A DNA stretch of 64,000 nucleotides from NCBI RefSeq assembly GCF_963169125.1, contig NC_084798.1, forward strand, positions 99,775,970 to 99,839,969, given 5' to 3'. Shown piece by piece: positions 48,821-59,378 of this stretch. A program made the translations under genes and the position numbers. The stretch comes from Humulus lupulus (taxonomy: Eukaryota; Streptophyta; Magnoliopsida; Rosales; Cannabaceae). The stretch's first letter is position 1; each line of letters opens with the position of its first letter. A model generated the notes under the pieces. That model was not told the origin of the DNA. It searched no databases and saw only the letters and a list, made by a program, of their open reading frames with translations.

Positions 48821-49948
48821 TCATTGATAATATTTCTTTAGGTGGATTGCATTCCAAGTTCGCGGGACCGCCCCTCCACCAAGTCGAGCTAATTTATAAG
48901 TTCCCTCTTTGATGACTTCGATGACCTGGTATGGTCCTTCCCAGCTTGGTCCCAAAACCCCCTCTTTGGGATCTTTCCCGGCCAGGAAAACTCTCCTCAA
49001 GACCAGATCGCCAACGCTAAAGGCACGTCTTTTGACCTTAGTGTTGAAGTAGCGAGTGATTTTCTGTTGATAATGGGCGAGCTGGAGTTGTGAATCCTCT
49101 CGCCTTTCATCCATTAAGTCTAAGGAGTGGCATAGGAGCTCGTGGTTCTTGTCTTGTTCGTAGGACCGGACCCTGTGCGACAGGACCTTCACCTCCACGG
49201 GGAGGACCGCTTCACTTCCAAAGGTTAGGGAGAAAGGAGTGTGACCCGTGGGAGTCCGATGTGAGGTCCTATAGGCCCACAGAACTTGGGGGAGCTGTTC
49301 TGGCCAGATCCCCTTTGCCTCATCTAGCCTCTTCTTGAGGCTCGCCTTCAGAGTTTTATTGACAGCTTCGACCTGGCCGTTCGCCTGGGGATAGGCCACA
49401 GATGAGAAGCTTTTCACAATTCCGTGCTTTTCGCAAAATTCGGTGAACAGGTCGCTGTCAAATTGAGTGCCATTGTCGGAGACGATCTTTTTGGGTAGGC
49501 CAAATCGACAAACGATGCTTTTAACCACGAAGTCTAGCACCTTTTTCGATGTTATTGTCGCCAATGGCTCTGCTTCGGCCCACTTGGTGAAGTAGTCAAT
49601 GGCTACCACGGCGTAACGGACCCCGCCCTTTCCGGTGGGCAGGGCGCCTATTAGATCTATGCCCCAAATGGCGAAGGGCCAGGGAGACGATATCATTTTT
49701 AGCTCGGTCGGGGGCGCTCGTGCAACCGCGGCGAACCGCTGACATTTGTCGCACTTTTTTACATATGAGATCGAGTCTTTGGACAGAGTCGGCCAGTAAA
49801 AACCCTGCCGAAGGATCTTCAAGGCCAGGCTTTGCCCCCCAGTGTGATCTCCGCAGAATCCGTCATGAACTTCTTGCAGGATGGCCTTCGCTTCACTTGG
49901 AAGAACGCACCGAAGGAGAGGTAATGAATGCCCACGTCGGTACAACAC
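48821..49948 (-). CDS. Tat-2 integrase (open frame within polyprotein)
   Basis: A 375-codon open stretch of the polyprotein, apparently complete for all integrase domains. The zinc region is His28, His35, Cys66 and Cys69. The catalytic triad is Asp98 (WGIDLIG), Asp158 (SDNGTQF) and Glu194 (GQVEAVNK), with the classic 35-residue spacing between the last two. The C-terminal segment has GPSWEGPYQVIEV and ends KKYYQ. It would insert the DNA copy into the genome. Residue 1 here is not a true start, because the frame is the continuation of RT-RNase H, interrupted only by TGA at 49988. The downstream internal polypurine tract and tandem array follow. Confidence 0.93.
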   Translation of the reverse strand: MLYRRGHSLPLLRCVLPSEAKAILQEVHDGFCGDHTGGQSLALKILRQGFYWPTLSKDSISYVKKCDKCQRFAAVARAPPTELKMISSPWPFAIWGIDLIGALPTGKGGVRYAVVAIDYFTKWAEAEPLATITSKKVLDFVVKSIVCRFGLPKKIVSDNGTQFDSDLFTEFCEKHGIVKSFSSVAYPQANGQVEAVNKTLKASLKKRLDEAKGIWPEQLPQVLWAYRTSHRTPTGHTPFSLTFGSEAVLPVEVKVLSHRVRSYEQDKNHELLCHSLDLMDERREDSQLQLAHYQQKITRYFNTKVKRRAFSVGDLVLRRVFLAGKDPKEGVLGPSWEGPYQVIEVIKEGTYKLARLGGGAVPRTWNAIHLKKYYQ

Positions 49949-49987
49949 CCCCTCGACTAGCGTATATCTCGGAGCTTGATAAAGGAC

Positions 49988-51769
49988 TCACCGTACGTCA
50001 TTGCGCCCTTCGGGTAACTTGCCCTCGACGAGGTACTCAACAATGGGAGTCATCCAGGTCGGCCTGATGTCAATCATCCCAATATCTGCTCGATCTCCGT
50101 CTATGTTTGGTTTGTCCAAGAACTCAATTGGCACCAACCCCAGGGTTTCTGCCTCTCCCGAGGTGGCGAGCTTGGTGAGAGCATCTGCATTGGCGTTCTG
50201 CTCCCGAGGTATCTGCTCGATCGACCCTTGCCCAAACGTAGACAGTTCGGATTTTACCTTAGCCAAATAGGAGGCCATCTTGGGACCCCGCGCCTGATAC
50301 TCGCCTAGGACCTGATTAACCACAAGCTGGGAGTCGCTGAAGCATTGGACAGAGCTTGCCTTTAGCTCGCTAGCTATCCTAAGTCCAGCTAACAAGGCCT
50401 CGTACTCTGCCTCGTTGTTGGACGCCTTGAACCCGAACCTCAGCGCCGAATGGAATCTATGCCCCTCTGGGGATATCTGAATGATTCCGGCCCCGGAGCC
50501 GTTCTCGTTAGATGAGCCATCAACGAAGATCCTCCACGATGAACCTGAGGAGGTGAGCTGATGTGAATCTTCCGATGGGATCTCATGGAATCCCGCGCAT
50601 TCTGCCACGAAGTCGGCCAAGGCTTGACTTTTTATGGTAGTTCGGGGAGTATAGAAAATCTCGAACTGACTGAGTTCGACCGCCCACTTTAGCAAGCGTC
50701 CCGAGGCTTCAGGCTTTTGCAAAACCTGCCTTAGAGGCTGATCGGTCATGACGTGTACAGAGTGGGACTGGAAGTATGGCCTGAGTTTTCGCGAGGCCGT
50801 GATTAGGCAGAACACTAGTTTTTCCATCAACGGGCACCTTGACTCAGCTCCGAGGAGTCTCTTGCTGATGTAATAAACCGGTTTCTGAGCCTGGTCCTCT
50901 TCTCGCACCAGAATGGCACTAGCTGCGTCCTCAGTTACGGCCATGTAGAGGAAAAGAGGTTCTCCTACCTTGGGCTTTGACAGCACAGGTGGTTCAGTCA
51001 GGTGCGTTTTTAGGTCGAGGAATGCGCCTTCGCATTCTACTGTCCATTCGAACTTATTGTTTCCGCGGAGCAGGTTGTAGAAGGGCAGGCACTTGTCGGT
51101 CGATTTGGAAATGAACCGGTTCAGTGCTGCCACCCTTCCTGTGAGGCCTTGGACATCTTTCCGCGACCTGGGGGATGGAAGCTCGAGCAGTGACCTGATC
51201 TTGTCGGGATTTGCCTCGATTCCTCGGGTATTGACTATGAAACCCAAGAATTTCCCCGATGCAACACCGAAAGTGCATTTCTGAGGATTGAGCCTCATGC
51301 CATATTCTCGCAGTATGTTAAAACATTCTTTCAGGTCGGCAACGTGGTTGCTGACAGTCTTTGAATTGACAAGCATATCATCGACGTACACTTCCATGTT
51401 TTTCCCGATCTGATCCGCGAACATTCTATTTACCAGCCTTTGGTAGGTAGCCCCGGCATTCTTAAGACCGAACGACATGACCTTATAGCAATAGACATTA
51501 GTCGGGGTCATAAAGCTGGTATGATCCTGTTCTTCTGGATTCATCGCGATCTGATTGTAGCCCGAGTACGCGTCCATGAAGGACATGAGCTCGTGCCCCG
51601 CCGTGGCATCCACCAGTTGATCGATCCTCGGCAACGGAAAGCAATCCTTGGGGCAGGCTTTATTCAGGTCGGAAAAGTCGATACAGGTCCGCCACTTCCC
51701 ATTGGGCTTTGGAACTAACACGGGATTGGCAACCCAAATGGGAAATCTGGCTTCGGGATAAAGCCACAT
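49988..51769 (-). CDS. Tat-2 RT, RNase H and second RNase H
   Basis: A 593-codon open part of gag-pol. RT motifs are VLVPKPNGKW (residues 17-26), FMDAYSGYNQ (64-73), SFGLKNAGATYQ (about 99-110) and YVDD (128-131). The gypsy RNase H spans roughly 275-385 (PVYYISKRL, MTDQPLRQVL). A second, archaeal-type RNase H spans roughly 405-535 (FVDGSSN, NNEAEYEALLAGL, FSDSQLVVNQV, NANADALTKLA). The dual RNase H is characteristic of Tat. It is cut from protease by a one-base loss near 51757 and from integrase by TGA at 49988. All catalytic motifs are otherwise present. Confidence 0.93.
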   Translation of the reverse strand: MWLYPEARFPIWVANPVLVPKPNGKWRTCIDFSDLNKACPKDCFPLPRIDQLVDATAGHELMSFMDAYSGYNQIAMNPEEQDHTSFMTPTNVYCYKVMSFGLKNAGATYQRLVNRMFADQIGKNMEVYVDDMLVNSKTVSNHVADLKECFNILREYGMRLNPQKCTFGVASGKFLGFIVNTRGIEANPDKIRSLLELPSPRSRKDVQGLTGRVAALNRFISKSTDKCLPFYNLLRGNNKFEWTVECEGAFLDLKTHLTEPPVLSKPKVGEPLFLYMAVTEDAASAILVREEDQAQKPVYYISKRLLGAESRCPLMEKLVFCLITASRKLRPYFQSHSVHVMTDQPLRQVLQKPEASGRLLKWAVELSQFEIFYTPRTTIKSQALADFVAECAGFHEIPSEDSHQLTSSGSSWRIFVDGSSNENGSGAGIIQISPEGHRFHSALRFGFKASNNEAEYEALLAGLRIASELKASSVQCFSDSQLVVNQVLGEYQARGPKMASYLAKVKSELSTFGQGSIEQIPREQNANADALTKLATSGEAETLGLVPIEFLDKPNIDGDRADIGMIDIRPTWMTPIVEYLVEGKLPEGRNDVR

Positions 51770-52626
51770 TTTTTGAGCCGGGCCACTTCTTCTTCAAGGG
51801 CTTCGGCTCGGGTTGTCCCTAAACGCCTCTGCTTTTGAGACTTTGCAGGGACGCTTTTGTCTAGGTGGAGCGTGTGCATGATTACGCTCGGACTGATCCC
51901 TATCATGTCCTCGTGCGACCATGCGAACACGTCCAGGTTCTTTTTCAGAAACGCAGTCAGTTCCGCCTTTCTTCTATCGCAGAGGTTCTTTCCGAGCTTA
52001 ACCGTCCGTGACGGGTTTTGTTCATCGATGCCTACCTCCTCGAGATCTTCAATTGCTTGGAGCTCGGACCTGTCCTCGCCTACTCGGGGGTCAATGTCCT
52101 CGCTTAAGGCGAGCTTTTCGTCTTTGGAAACCCGAGGTTTTTCAATCTCAGGGGCCGCCTTGGGTCCCTGCGATTCCTCTTCATCCTGAATGGCCATCGT
52201 CACCTGCCCGGGTTTAGATTTTCCCTTCATGGAAATGCTGTAGCATTCCCTGGCATCGAGCTGATCGCCCTTGATAGTGCAGACCCCTGTTGAAGTAGGG
52301 AACTTCATGGCGAGGTGCCGGACGGGCGTGATAGCTTCTAAAGCAACGAGCGTTGGTCGGCCCAAAATTGCATTGTAGGCAGCGGCGCAGTCAATGACTA
52401 CGAATTCGAGCAGTTTGGAAACTGTTCGGGACTCGTCGCCTAGGGTGATCACCAGCTCAATCGTTCCTATCGCTGCTGACCCTTCTCCTGAAAAACCATA
52501 TAGCATCATCGAGGTTGCCTTCAGCTCGGAGACGGTCAGACCCATTTTTTCTAAGGTGGAACGGAATAGGAGATTCACCGAGCTCCCATTGTCCACTAAC
52601 ACCCTCCTTACTCTCTGGTTGGCGAG
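51760..52626 (-). CDS. Tat-2 protease and linker to RT
   Basis: The aspartic protease motif VLVDNGSSVNLL (DNG in place of the commoner DTG) is followed by YGFSGEGSAAIGTI, FVVIDCAAAYN and ILGRPTL, the expected order for retropepsins. A charged linker then leads to VFAWSHEDMIGISP, the conserved start of gypsy RT. The region is in the gag frame. TAG at 52627 (Tat-1 has Gln) separates it from the zinc-knuckle part of gag. A frameshift at its downstream end, near 51757, separates it from RT. Confidence 0.88.
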
Positions 52627-53259
52627 CTAGACTGCTACGACCAAGGGATCGTTATGAGGGAATTGGACATGGCCCGCGTCTTCCTCCGTGAAAGTGACTG
52701 GTTGTTTCTCTAATCTTTGTTGTTTTGATTGACGCTGTTCCGGGACGAACTCCCCTCCATTGTGGGCCTTCAACTCATTTATGTACCTCTTCTTGGCGCC
52801 TCTGCTCGTGCCAGCCATGTGTGGCCCTCCAGAGATGGTGGAAATCTCTCCCTCGACCACGGGGGGAGGGACGTCCTGATCTACTGAGGTCCCGGTTGAC
52901 TGGCTGGGATCTCCAGAGCGGGTCGACCTGTCGGGACACTATTGCGCCAACGGACCTGCTCGGATGAGAGTCTTGATTTCATCTTTGAGGTGCCTGCAAT
53001 CGTCGGTATTGTGCCCGACGTCGTTATGAAAACGGCAGAATTTGGAAGCGTCTCTCTTTCCCTTAGGGTGCTTTATTGGCTCCGGTCTTTTCCAGGGGAC
53101 TCGCGTAGCGTTGGCCAGGAAAATATTCTCTCTGGTTTGGGTGAGCTCGGTATACGTTGTGAACACGGGCTTAAATTTATCCACGGACTTATTCTTCTTT
53201 TGACCGTGCTGGACGTTTTCACCATTCCCTTTTCTTTTGCCGCCACCGGGCTGGTTACT
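52627..53259 (-). pseudogene. Tat-2 gag C-terminal part with zinc-knuckle-like motif
   Basis: Continues gag in the same frame after TAG 53260. It encodes a basic stretch and CRFHNDVGHNTDDC, the knuckle-like motif also seen in Tat-1 (CRYHNDYGHDTNEC), followed by HLKDEIKTLIR. A second TAG lies at 52939. It likely formed the nucleic-acid-binding end of gag before the stops arose. Confidence 0.8.
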
Positions 53260-55134
53260 CTACGTGACGTCGGGATTCGCTACTACGATCTCTGTTCCCG
53301 TCGCAGCGGGCTTCTCGAGGACCTGGCTGGTCCCCGCGGCTGAAGCTTCAGCTTCTTCCAAGTTTATCCATTCTTGGGCTCTGTTAAGGAATTCACTAAC
53401 TGAGCTGACCCCCCTCCTTTGAATATCCTTCCACAGATCTCCGCCTACTAGGATCCCGGTCCTCATAGCCATGAGTTTGGAGCTGTCGTCGGCGTCTCTG
53501 GCTCGAGCAGCGACATTTGCAAATCTGCTCAAGTAGGCTTTTAGCGTTTCTCCAGGTTGCTGTCTCACGTTAGCTAGGGAGTCGGCCTGGACCCTGGCGG
53601 CCTGAGAGGCGCGGAATGCCCTCTTGAAGTCAGCCGAAAAGGTCTTCCAGGAGCTGATTGACTGCCTTTTACTTTGTTTGAACCACTGCCTGGCAGGTCC
53701 AGTTAGGGTGGAAGGAAAGATCAAGCAACGAAGCTCTGGCCCGATGTTATGAGCCATCATTAGGGTGTTGAACATCCCTAAGTGATCAGATGGGTCTCCA
53801 TCCCCGTTGAACTTTGACAAGTGAGGCATACGAAAGCCAGAAGGGTATGCCGTTGCTGCTATGTTGGGGGCGAAGAGCTCCATCTCATCCCCTGAATCAT
53901 ATTCGTCTTTTTCTTTCTCCGACAGGAGCTTTTTCATCAGCTCCTCCATTTGAGTTAAGCGCTCTAGGGTTTTGTCCTGAGATCCCGGGTTATTCCGGGG
54001 CTGTTCAACAGCTCCGGACCCGTTGTACATATTAGGCGGGTTATTGCCCCTCCTATCTGGAGATAGGTCATTTGGGGCATTCCCGCCATTACGTACTTCG
54101 GATCGGACCCCAACTGAGCGGGCCTGGCTACCATCCCTAACTCGATCCTCTCTGTGAGAGTTGAGGCGATCTCGAAGGTCACCTCCATGGGAATTATGGT
54201 GACTTTGTGCTGAACTTAGTCGCTGTCGCAGGTCTCCTCCCGAAAGATCACTCCGTGCACTACCGGTCCAGTGACTCCTGCTGGACAGGCTCGATGTGCG
54301 TCTTTGGTGGCTCCGACCTGATCCTTCCCCCGGCACCCTGCTGCGCCGAGAAGGCCCGGCCGATGGCGGGTCTCTCCTACTATTTCCGTAGGTCGGGATG
54401 TCTCGGACGGTCTGAGGAGACGGATATCTGATGGGAGAAGGAGGATGCCTGACCGGAGAGGCGATCCTAGTGCCGTCCGGACGGACTAAATTTGGTGGGG
54501 GCCTCTCGGCCCTGCCAGCTTGATGGTTTCGCGCCGGGCGATCTGGACGAGGAACTGGACGTTCTTCGGGGACGGGCTGACGTCTCCGGATCCCCTCGGC
54601 CCTCCTTTGGGAATTTCCCCGATCTCTTCTGGGCGTCCTCGAGGAAGGCTGAGAGCTAGGGGTTGATGTCCTAACCGAACGGCTGTACTGCTGCTGTTCG
54701 GTCTGAGGCATTTCCCTGAAGTTTGCCTCTTGATGGCGTGATGAAGGGGCGGAGTTGGCTGCAGGGAGTCTACCCGAACGGCTATGCCTGGATCGATTAC
54801 TCCGGCGAGACTTAGGAGCCTCGCCTTGCCTCTCTCCAACGTTACCGTTGGTTGTGAGAGGGGGTAGTCGACTCAGAATATCCTGAATTTGCTGACCAGC
54901 TGCTGCTAGCTGGCTCCTCAGCTGAGCATTCTCCATCTCCACCGCAGTATAATAACATGGATTCGGATTAGGCGGCCGGGGCGCCGAACTACCAGTGTCG
55001 TCTTGGCCGGCCGGCTGCTTTCCTGGCCTTCGCTGGACTTCAGGAACTTGCTCCTCGGGGAGGGCAACATGGCGGGCCTCCTGCCCATCATGCTGTTCTG
55101 TCTCGTTGCCATGTTTGGATCGAGTGGTCACCAT
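53260..55134 (-). CDS. Tat-2 gag (N-terminal and core)
   Basis: 624 codons from ATG 55134, 35 bp after the primer-binding site. The first roughly 430 residues are Arg/Ser/Pro/Gln-rich and low complexity. The Retrotrans_gag core spans about 435-600 (FNGDGDPSDHLGMFNTLM, FPSTLTGPARQWF, LANVRQQPGETLKAYL). It would assemble the virus-like particle. It ends at TAG 53260, which lies inside the ancestral gag frame because zinc-knuckle sequence continues in frame beyond it. Its N-terminal part is longer and more Arg-rich than that of Tat-1. Confidence 0.9.
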   Translation of the reverse strand: MVTTRSKHGNETEQHDGQEARHVALPEEQVPEVQRRPGKQPAGQDDTGSSAPRPPNPNPCYYTAVEMENAQLRSQLAAAGQQIQDILSRLPPLTTNGNVGERQGEAPKSRRSNRSRHSRSGRLPAANSAPSSRHQEANFREMPQTEQQQYSRSVRTSTPSSQPSSRTPRRDRGNSQRRAEGIRRRQPVPEERPVPRPDRPARNHQAGRAERPPPNLVRPDGTRIASPVRHPPSPIRYPSPQTVRDIPTYGNSRRDPPSAGPSRRSRVPGEGSGRSHQRRTSSLSSRSHWTGSARSDLSGGDLRQRLSSAQSHHNSHGGDLRDRLNSHREDRVRDGSQARSVGVRSEVRNGGNAPNDLSPDRRGNNPPNMYNGSGAVEQPRNNPGSQDKTLERLTQMEELMKKLLSEKEKDEYDSGDEMELFAPNIAATAYPSGFRMPHLSKFNGDGDPSDHLGMFNTLMMAHNIGPELRCLIFPSTLTGPARQWFKQSKRQSISSWKTFSADFKRAFRASQAARVQADSLANVRQQPGETLKAYLSRFANVAARARDADDSSKLMAMRTGILVGGDLWKDIQRRGVSSVSEFLNRAQEWINLEEAEASAAGTSQVLEKPAATGTEIVVANPDVT

Positions 55135-55168
55135 AGTTGTATGTTTGTGGTAGTACTAATTGGACTTT

Positions 55169-55186
55169 CTCTCAATGAAAGCACCA
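55169..55186 (-). other. Tat-2 primer-binding site
   Basis: TGGTGCTTTCATTGAGAG on the minus strand, three bases from the 5' LTR and identical to Tat-1. Confidence 0.75.
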
Positions 55187-55189
55187 AAC

Positions 55190-55966
55190 TGTTGACGCGG
55201 TTCTTCGGCAACAGATAATTAAGAGAAGAAGAGAAAGAGATTAGTACTTAAAAGTAGAACCGTCGCAGATATGAAATCTTTGTGGAAAGAACTAGGTGAC
55301 CCTAAACACGTTTTTAAGTGGTTCGAAGGTTAAAATCCTTCTACTCCACTAGTCAATATTATTGATCTTTTCTGGGTAATTGGTTTACAAAATATATAGT
55401 TCTTACAAGACTATTTTTTCCAACCTCTATCAACTCCCAGGGTCTCCATATTTATAGGAGAAGGCACCTGGAAATTGGTAGGGAGGTCATCCCGTGACCT
55501 TACCATTTGTCATATCAAGTCTGTGATATTCATGATTAATTCCTAAACCTGACACACAAGTGTGGTCTAATCAGTATGGAAGGAGATAATGGGCCGCACG
55601 GCCCAACCCGTCCGTGGGTGTCTGAATACGCACGTTCCTGCTGCGTGTCCGAGAAGTCAGGGGGATATCGGACACGTGATGGTAGGATTATGCACGTTTA
55701 TCTTGCGTGTTGACTTCCCATAGGGTCAGAGCTTCCTGAGAAGCTCGCTACCAGAGCAATCCATAACCCGAGCTGATCCGTCAGTGGTCGCCGGATGTTG
55801 TTCCCAGCTCCTGGTGCAACAAGAGGGAGCTGGAAACAGGACCCCCTCGAGCTAGAAAGGGCCCGTCCTGAAAATAGAGCCTCTGGCCTGTGGGAGCCTC
55901 GGGCTAAATCATGTTTAGTCCGAGGCTCGTCCTGCTAAACAGCCCGTGGGAAAACCAGGGCGTACA
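55190..55966 (-). repeat. Tat-2 5' LTR
   Basis: 777 bp. On the element strand it begins TGTACGCCCTGG and ends GCGTCAACA. A TATA box (CTATAAATATGG, minus strand, about 55446-55457) can drive gag-pol. Confidence 0.93.
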
Positions 55967-56665
55967 CTTTCCAATAGAGAAAAATAGTGAACTTTGTTCT
56001 CTCTGTTTTGTGAGAAGAACACTCTCTCATGTGTTGAGATTCAAAGTATGTTCTTGTGTATCCTACCGAATAGCATAGATATCCACTTGTCTTTTTCTCT
56101 TTGTGCGAGCCATAGTATGGAAGATGGTTGGTTAGGATGTTAAGACACTATTTTATATACACGTGTTCTACATCTAGAAAAAGTATTTGTAATTTTCTAC
56201 TTTATTTAGATTCATGTCACATGAGAAATATCACATTCTAGTTATGGTTCCCAGAGTGATTCGTTCTTATGCTTTAATAATTATTTTTGTTGCATTGAAA
56301 TATTATCTCATGATTCTATTGCCCTGTGAATCACATGATAAAAAACCAACATTAAGACTAATCATAAACTAATTCCTAACTTTAAGTGTAAAAAATCTTA
56401 TTTTTACCAAGTGTAAAAACTATTTATTTTCAGTCTAAATCCAAAAATTTGGTAACACATATTTTAAAATTTATTTGTCAATTATTTACCAAAGTTTCTA
56501 GATAACCAATTTGATATCTTAATAATGTTCTGACAAAAGTTTAGGTCAAAAAAAAATATTTATGCTTGGGGAACATGTCTCTAAAAATAAGAGGTCAAAC
56601 TGACCAATTTTTAAATTCCAAATTTTCTTACAAAATTTGACATGTTATAATTTTCCAAACCCTTC

Positions 56666-57870
56666 TGTTATACCCAAAAATTGGAGATCAATAACATGGC
56701 AATAGAGGTGACAAATGGCAGTACATGGTCCGTAAAAGACATATTAAATAGTCAATAAATATATTGACTCCTCAGAGTTGTGATAAAGTGACCCGGTAGA
56801 CTGACGAAGAATTTGGACTGCTTGAAAGATGTCATAACCAAGCCAAGTGCACCTTGGTCCTAGGAAAGCTAAGGAGAGTGCATCCTAGGAGGCTAAGGAG
56901 AATGCATCCTAGGAGGCTAAGGAGAATGCATCCTAGGAGAGCTAAGGAGAATGCATCCTAGGAGAGCTAAAGAGAGTGCATCCTAGGAGGCTAAGGAGAA
57001 TGCATCCTAGGAGGCTAAGGAGAATGCATCCTAGGAGAGCTAAGGAGAGTGCATCCTAGGAGAGCTAAGGAGAGTGCATCCGATGAGAACTCAAGAGAGT
57101 GGTCCTAGGAGACCCCAAGAGGGTGGTCCTAGGAGACCCCAAGGATTTGGTCCGAGGAGAAACATGGCATGCTAGAGGAGAGTGCCATGTTAGAGGAGAG
57201 AAGTGCATGTCCTACCACCATGCATGTCCTACCACCATGCACGTCCGACCAACAAATGTTTGTCCTACCACCATGCACATGTTCGACCAACACTTGCATG
57301 GGTGGTTAGTAGGAGGTGGATCAACTAGCTAGAGGAGACTAAGTCAAGATTCCCAGAAACAACTTCAACAAGATATGCAGGAATCTCTCATTCTTCCCAC
57401 GAATGGGGGGGTTTGTTACACTTTGAATTTTGAATGTTTCTGTGTAATTTAAATGTAATAAATATAATAAAATATCCCGATTCTAGGGGATACCGTATGT
57501 ATGACCCTAAGCCTATAAATAGAAGGCTTATGGGATGAGAGAGGGGCTTCTTCTGCTTCTTCTTTCTAGAGAGAGAAAATTTGGGTCTGAGTATTCTAGA
57601 GAGAGAAAGTGCTGATATTTGAAAGAACTCTTGTATTTTTGCAATCTGTGCTGAAGAAACTCAGTTGACTCAGTCCATCTGATCTTGAGTACAGATCTAT
57701 AAATCACAACTCTAAGTGGATTAGGCTATTACCGACAATCGGGGCTAAACCACTATAAAATCTCTTGTGTTATTTACTTTTCTTGATTAAACCGTCTGTG
57801 TCGTTTAAATTCTCTTGAAGGCTTGTCGTTATTGACGTTCTCACGTCGTTGGCTAAAAACACAGTCAACA
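56666..57870 (+). repeat. Solo LTR with minisatellite
   Basis: 1205 bp, TGTTATACCC to CAGTCAACA, with a perfect TSD CCTTC (56661-56665, 57871-57875). A TATA box CTATAAATA (57513) is followed by a GAGAGA-rich leader. The upstream half is a tandem repeat (56868-57085). The frame at 57099-57332 is a by-product of repeats and not a gene. Family not identified. Confidence 0.88.
56868..57085 (+). repeat. 24-26 bp minisatellite
   Basis: About nine near-identical units of GCTAAGGAGAATGCATCCTA plus GGAG or GGAGAG, upstream of the TATA box of the solo LTR. Each unit carries GCATCCTAGGA. A looser pair of units on GTGGTCCTAGGAGACCCC follows. Confidence 0.92.
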
Positions 57871-59378
57871 CCTTCTTTTTTTTTAAACTTTCTAGATTAA
57901 ATCTTCGATATATCATGAACATCCTTGACATATTATAGGTGAAGAAAAGTCATTTTTCTTGGTGAACTTACTATTCAAAAAGCAGACCTAAAACTAGGAA
58001 TACCAAATTTTCTAGATTGCACCATATTTTTAAAATGACCATAACCTTGTAAATACAAAACGTTTTTGAAAATTTTAAGAGTCTAAAATTATTTACTCTT
58101 CCTAAAAAATATCATGGTAACAACAACTTCTAGATATGGAACGTTCAAGGCTCTCTTGTCCCTTTAGAAGTCAAGACTAAAATATTGGCAGCAAGTATTT
58201 TGCACTAACTTTGGATTCCTCAACTAGAATCATCAAAACCAACATGCATACATCATCAAACATAATAATATACATTATTATATCAAAATAAAGAGATTAA
58301 ACAATAAAAAAATATACATGCAACTCAGATTACTCCTAGTACATTCCTCTAAACATAAAATCACAAAGCTTTACCTTTAGTGTTCTGCCTTCAGTTTTGC
58401 TCTAGCTTGTTGGACCTCTTTTAAGTTTTTCAATTGGCTTCAAGCCAATACCGCAACATTAAAGAGGTTAGATTGATCATAGAATCAAGGAAATATTGAA
58501 AGGGAACCAAAGAAAACACAAATTTAATCTTGGCTTGCCTCTATGAGTGTTATAGAACACATGCATGCACTATGAGTCCTTTGAATCAACTTGCATGCAA
58601 CACCTTAAAATTCTAGACCTTTCCTTTGAGTGAGTACAAAATTAGAAACTAGTGGATATAAGGAAGCTTAGGGTTCAACCAAGAGAATGAGGAAGAAGAA
58701 AGAAGAAAAGTTTGGGTTCAAAGCTTCAACTTATTTTTTTTCTTTCTTTTCTTTATAATTTTATTTGAGAGAGAATGAGAGAAATGAGCTGAGTAGTATG
58801 GTTCAAGTGTGTGTGAGAAAGAGGGTGGTTTTGGAGTAAAGAAATGATGATTATTTTTTTATATAAACCTAACTCAAACTATTTACCATTTAGTGGTATT
58901 TTACCTACCTTAAAACTATCACATCATAAAATTTAATCCCACTTAGCCTAAGGTCATTAATAAATATTGGCACCATAATTCTATCAATACCCTATACTTT
59001 TATTTTGTGAAAAGCTAAATTTCTACACTTATGCTTAATTAAGCATTTTTCATTAAAATGCACTAAATTTTTTTTTTCCAAGAATTCATTCAAATTAATA
59101 ATCATTCAATATTTTGTTAATAATTTTATGCCCAAAATATTTTGCCATCATTATTTTTCTTAAATATATCTGAGATTTTTCTCTTAATCGGGCTTTTTGA
59201 GATTGATCTAAACTCGAGAGTTTCGATTTTCTTATAGTTACTCTATACATAAATTCTGGCTAACAATATCATCATGAAAATTTGTTTCCCAATGATCAAA
59301 TATTGTAAACCTATTCACAATAGGAAATACTGTCCAGACCCATCTGTCTAAATGATGGCTAAAAAGAGGGGCGTTACA

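Larger units (their letters stand above)
31628..55966 (-). mobile_element. Tat-2: Ty3/gypsy (Tat lineage) retrotransposon with nested inserts
   Basis: Bounded by LTRs and a perfect TSD CTTTC (31623-31627, 55967-55971). It lies on the minus strand: 5' LTR 55190-55966, gag-pol down to 48821, then a tandem array, the antisense gene and the 3' LTR at the left. Two younger elements (32363-34724 and 35211-44178) interrupt it. Removing the first restores a 3' LTR of exactly 777 bp, equal to the 5' LTR. The LTRs differ at about 8 positions by eye. Gag-pol has four stops and one frameshift, so it is inactive but much better preserved than Tat-1. Confidence 0.93.
30205..56351 (+). repeat. Copia-like solo LTR, split by Tat-2
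   Basis: It starts TGTTGGGATT at 30205 and ends AAACCAACA at 56351, with a perfect TSD TTAAG (30200-30204, 56352-56356). Without Tat-2 it is about 1.8 kb (30205-31627 plus 55972-56351). A TATA box (TATATAAATA, near 31563) lies just upstream of the Tat-2 insertion point. The TGTTGGGA...CCAACA ends suit a Ty1/copia LTR. No internal region remains, so it is a solo LTR; superfamily and strand are inferred. Confidence 0.8.
56357..59378 (-). repeat. LTR C, right part, split by a solo LTR
   Basis: Continues the old reverse LTR from 30199. On the minus strand its outer end starts TGTAACGCCCCTC at 59378. 56357-56660 matches 29755-30040, and 57876-58035 matches 30040-30200. This indicates that a stretch of LTR C is duplicated on both sides, or that two LTR copies met here. 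No gene is seen. Confidence 0.55.

Noticed and set aside
57099..57332. 77-codon frame with repetitive VLGDPK / CPTTMH peptides
   Set aside because: Peptide repeats come from tandem DNA repeats inside a solo LTR; no independent evidence of coding.
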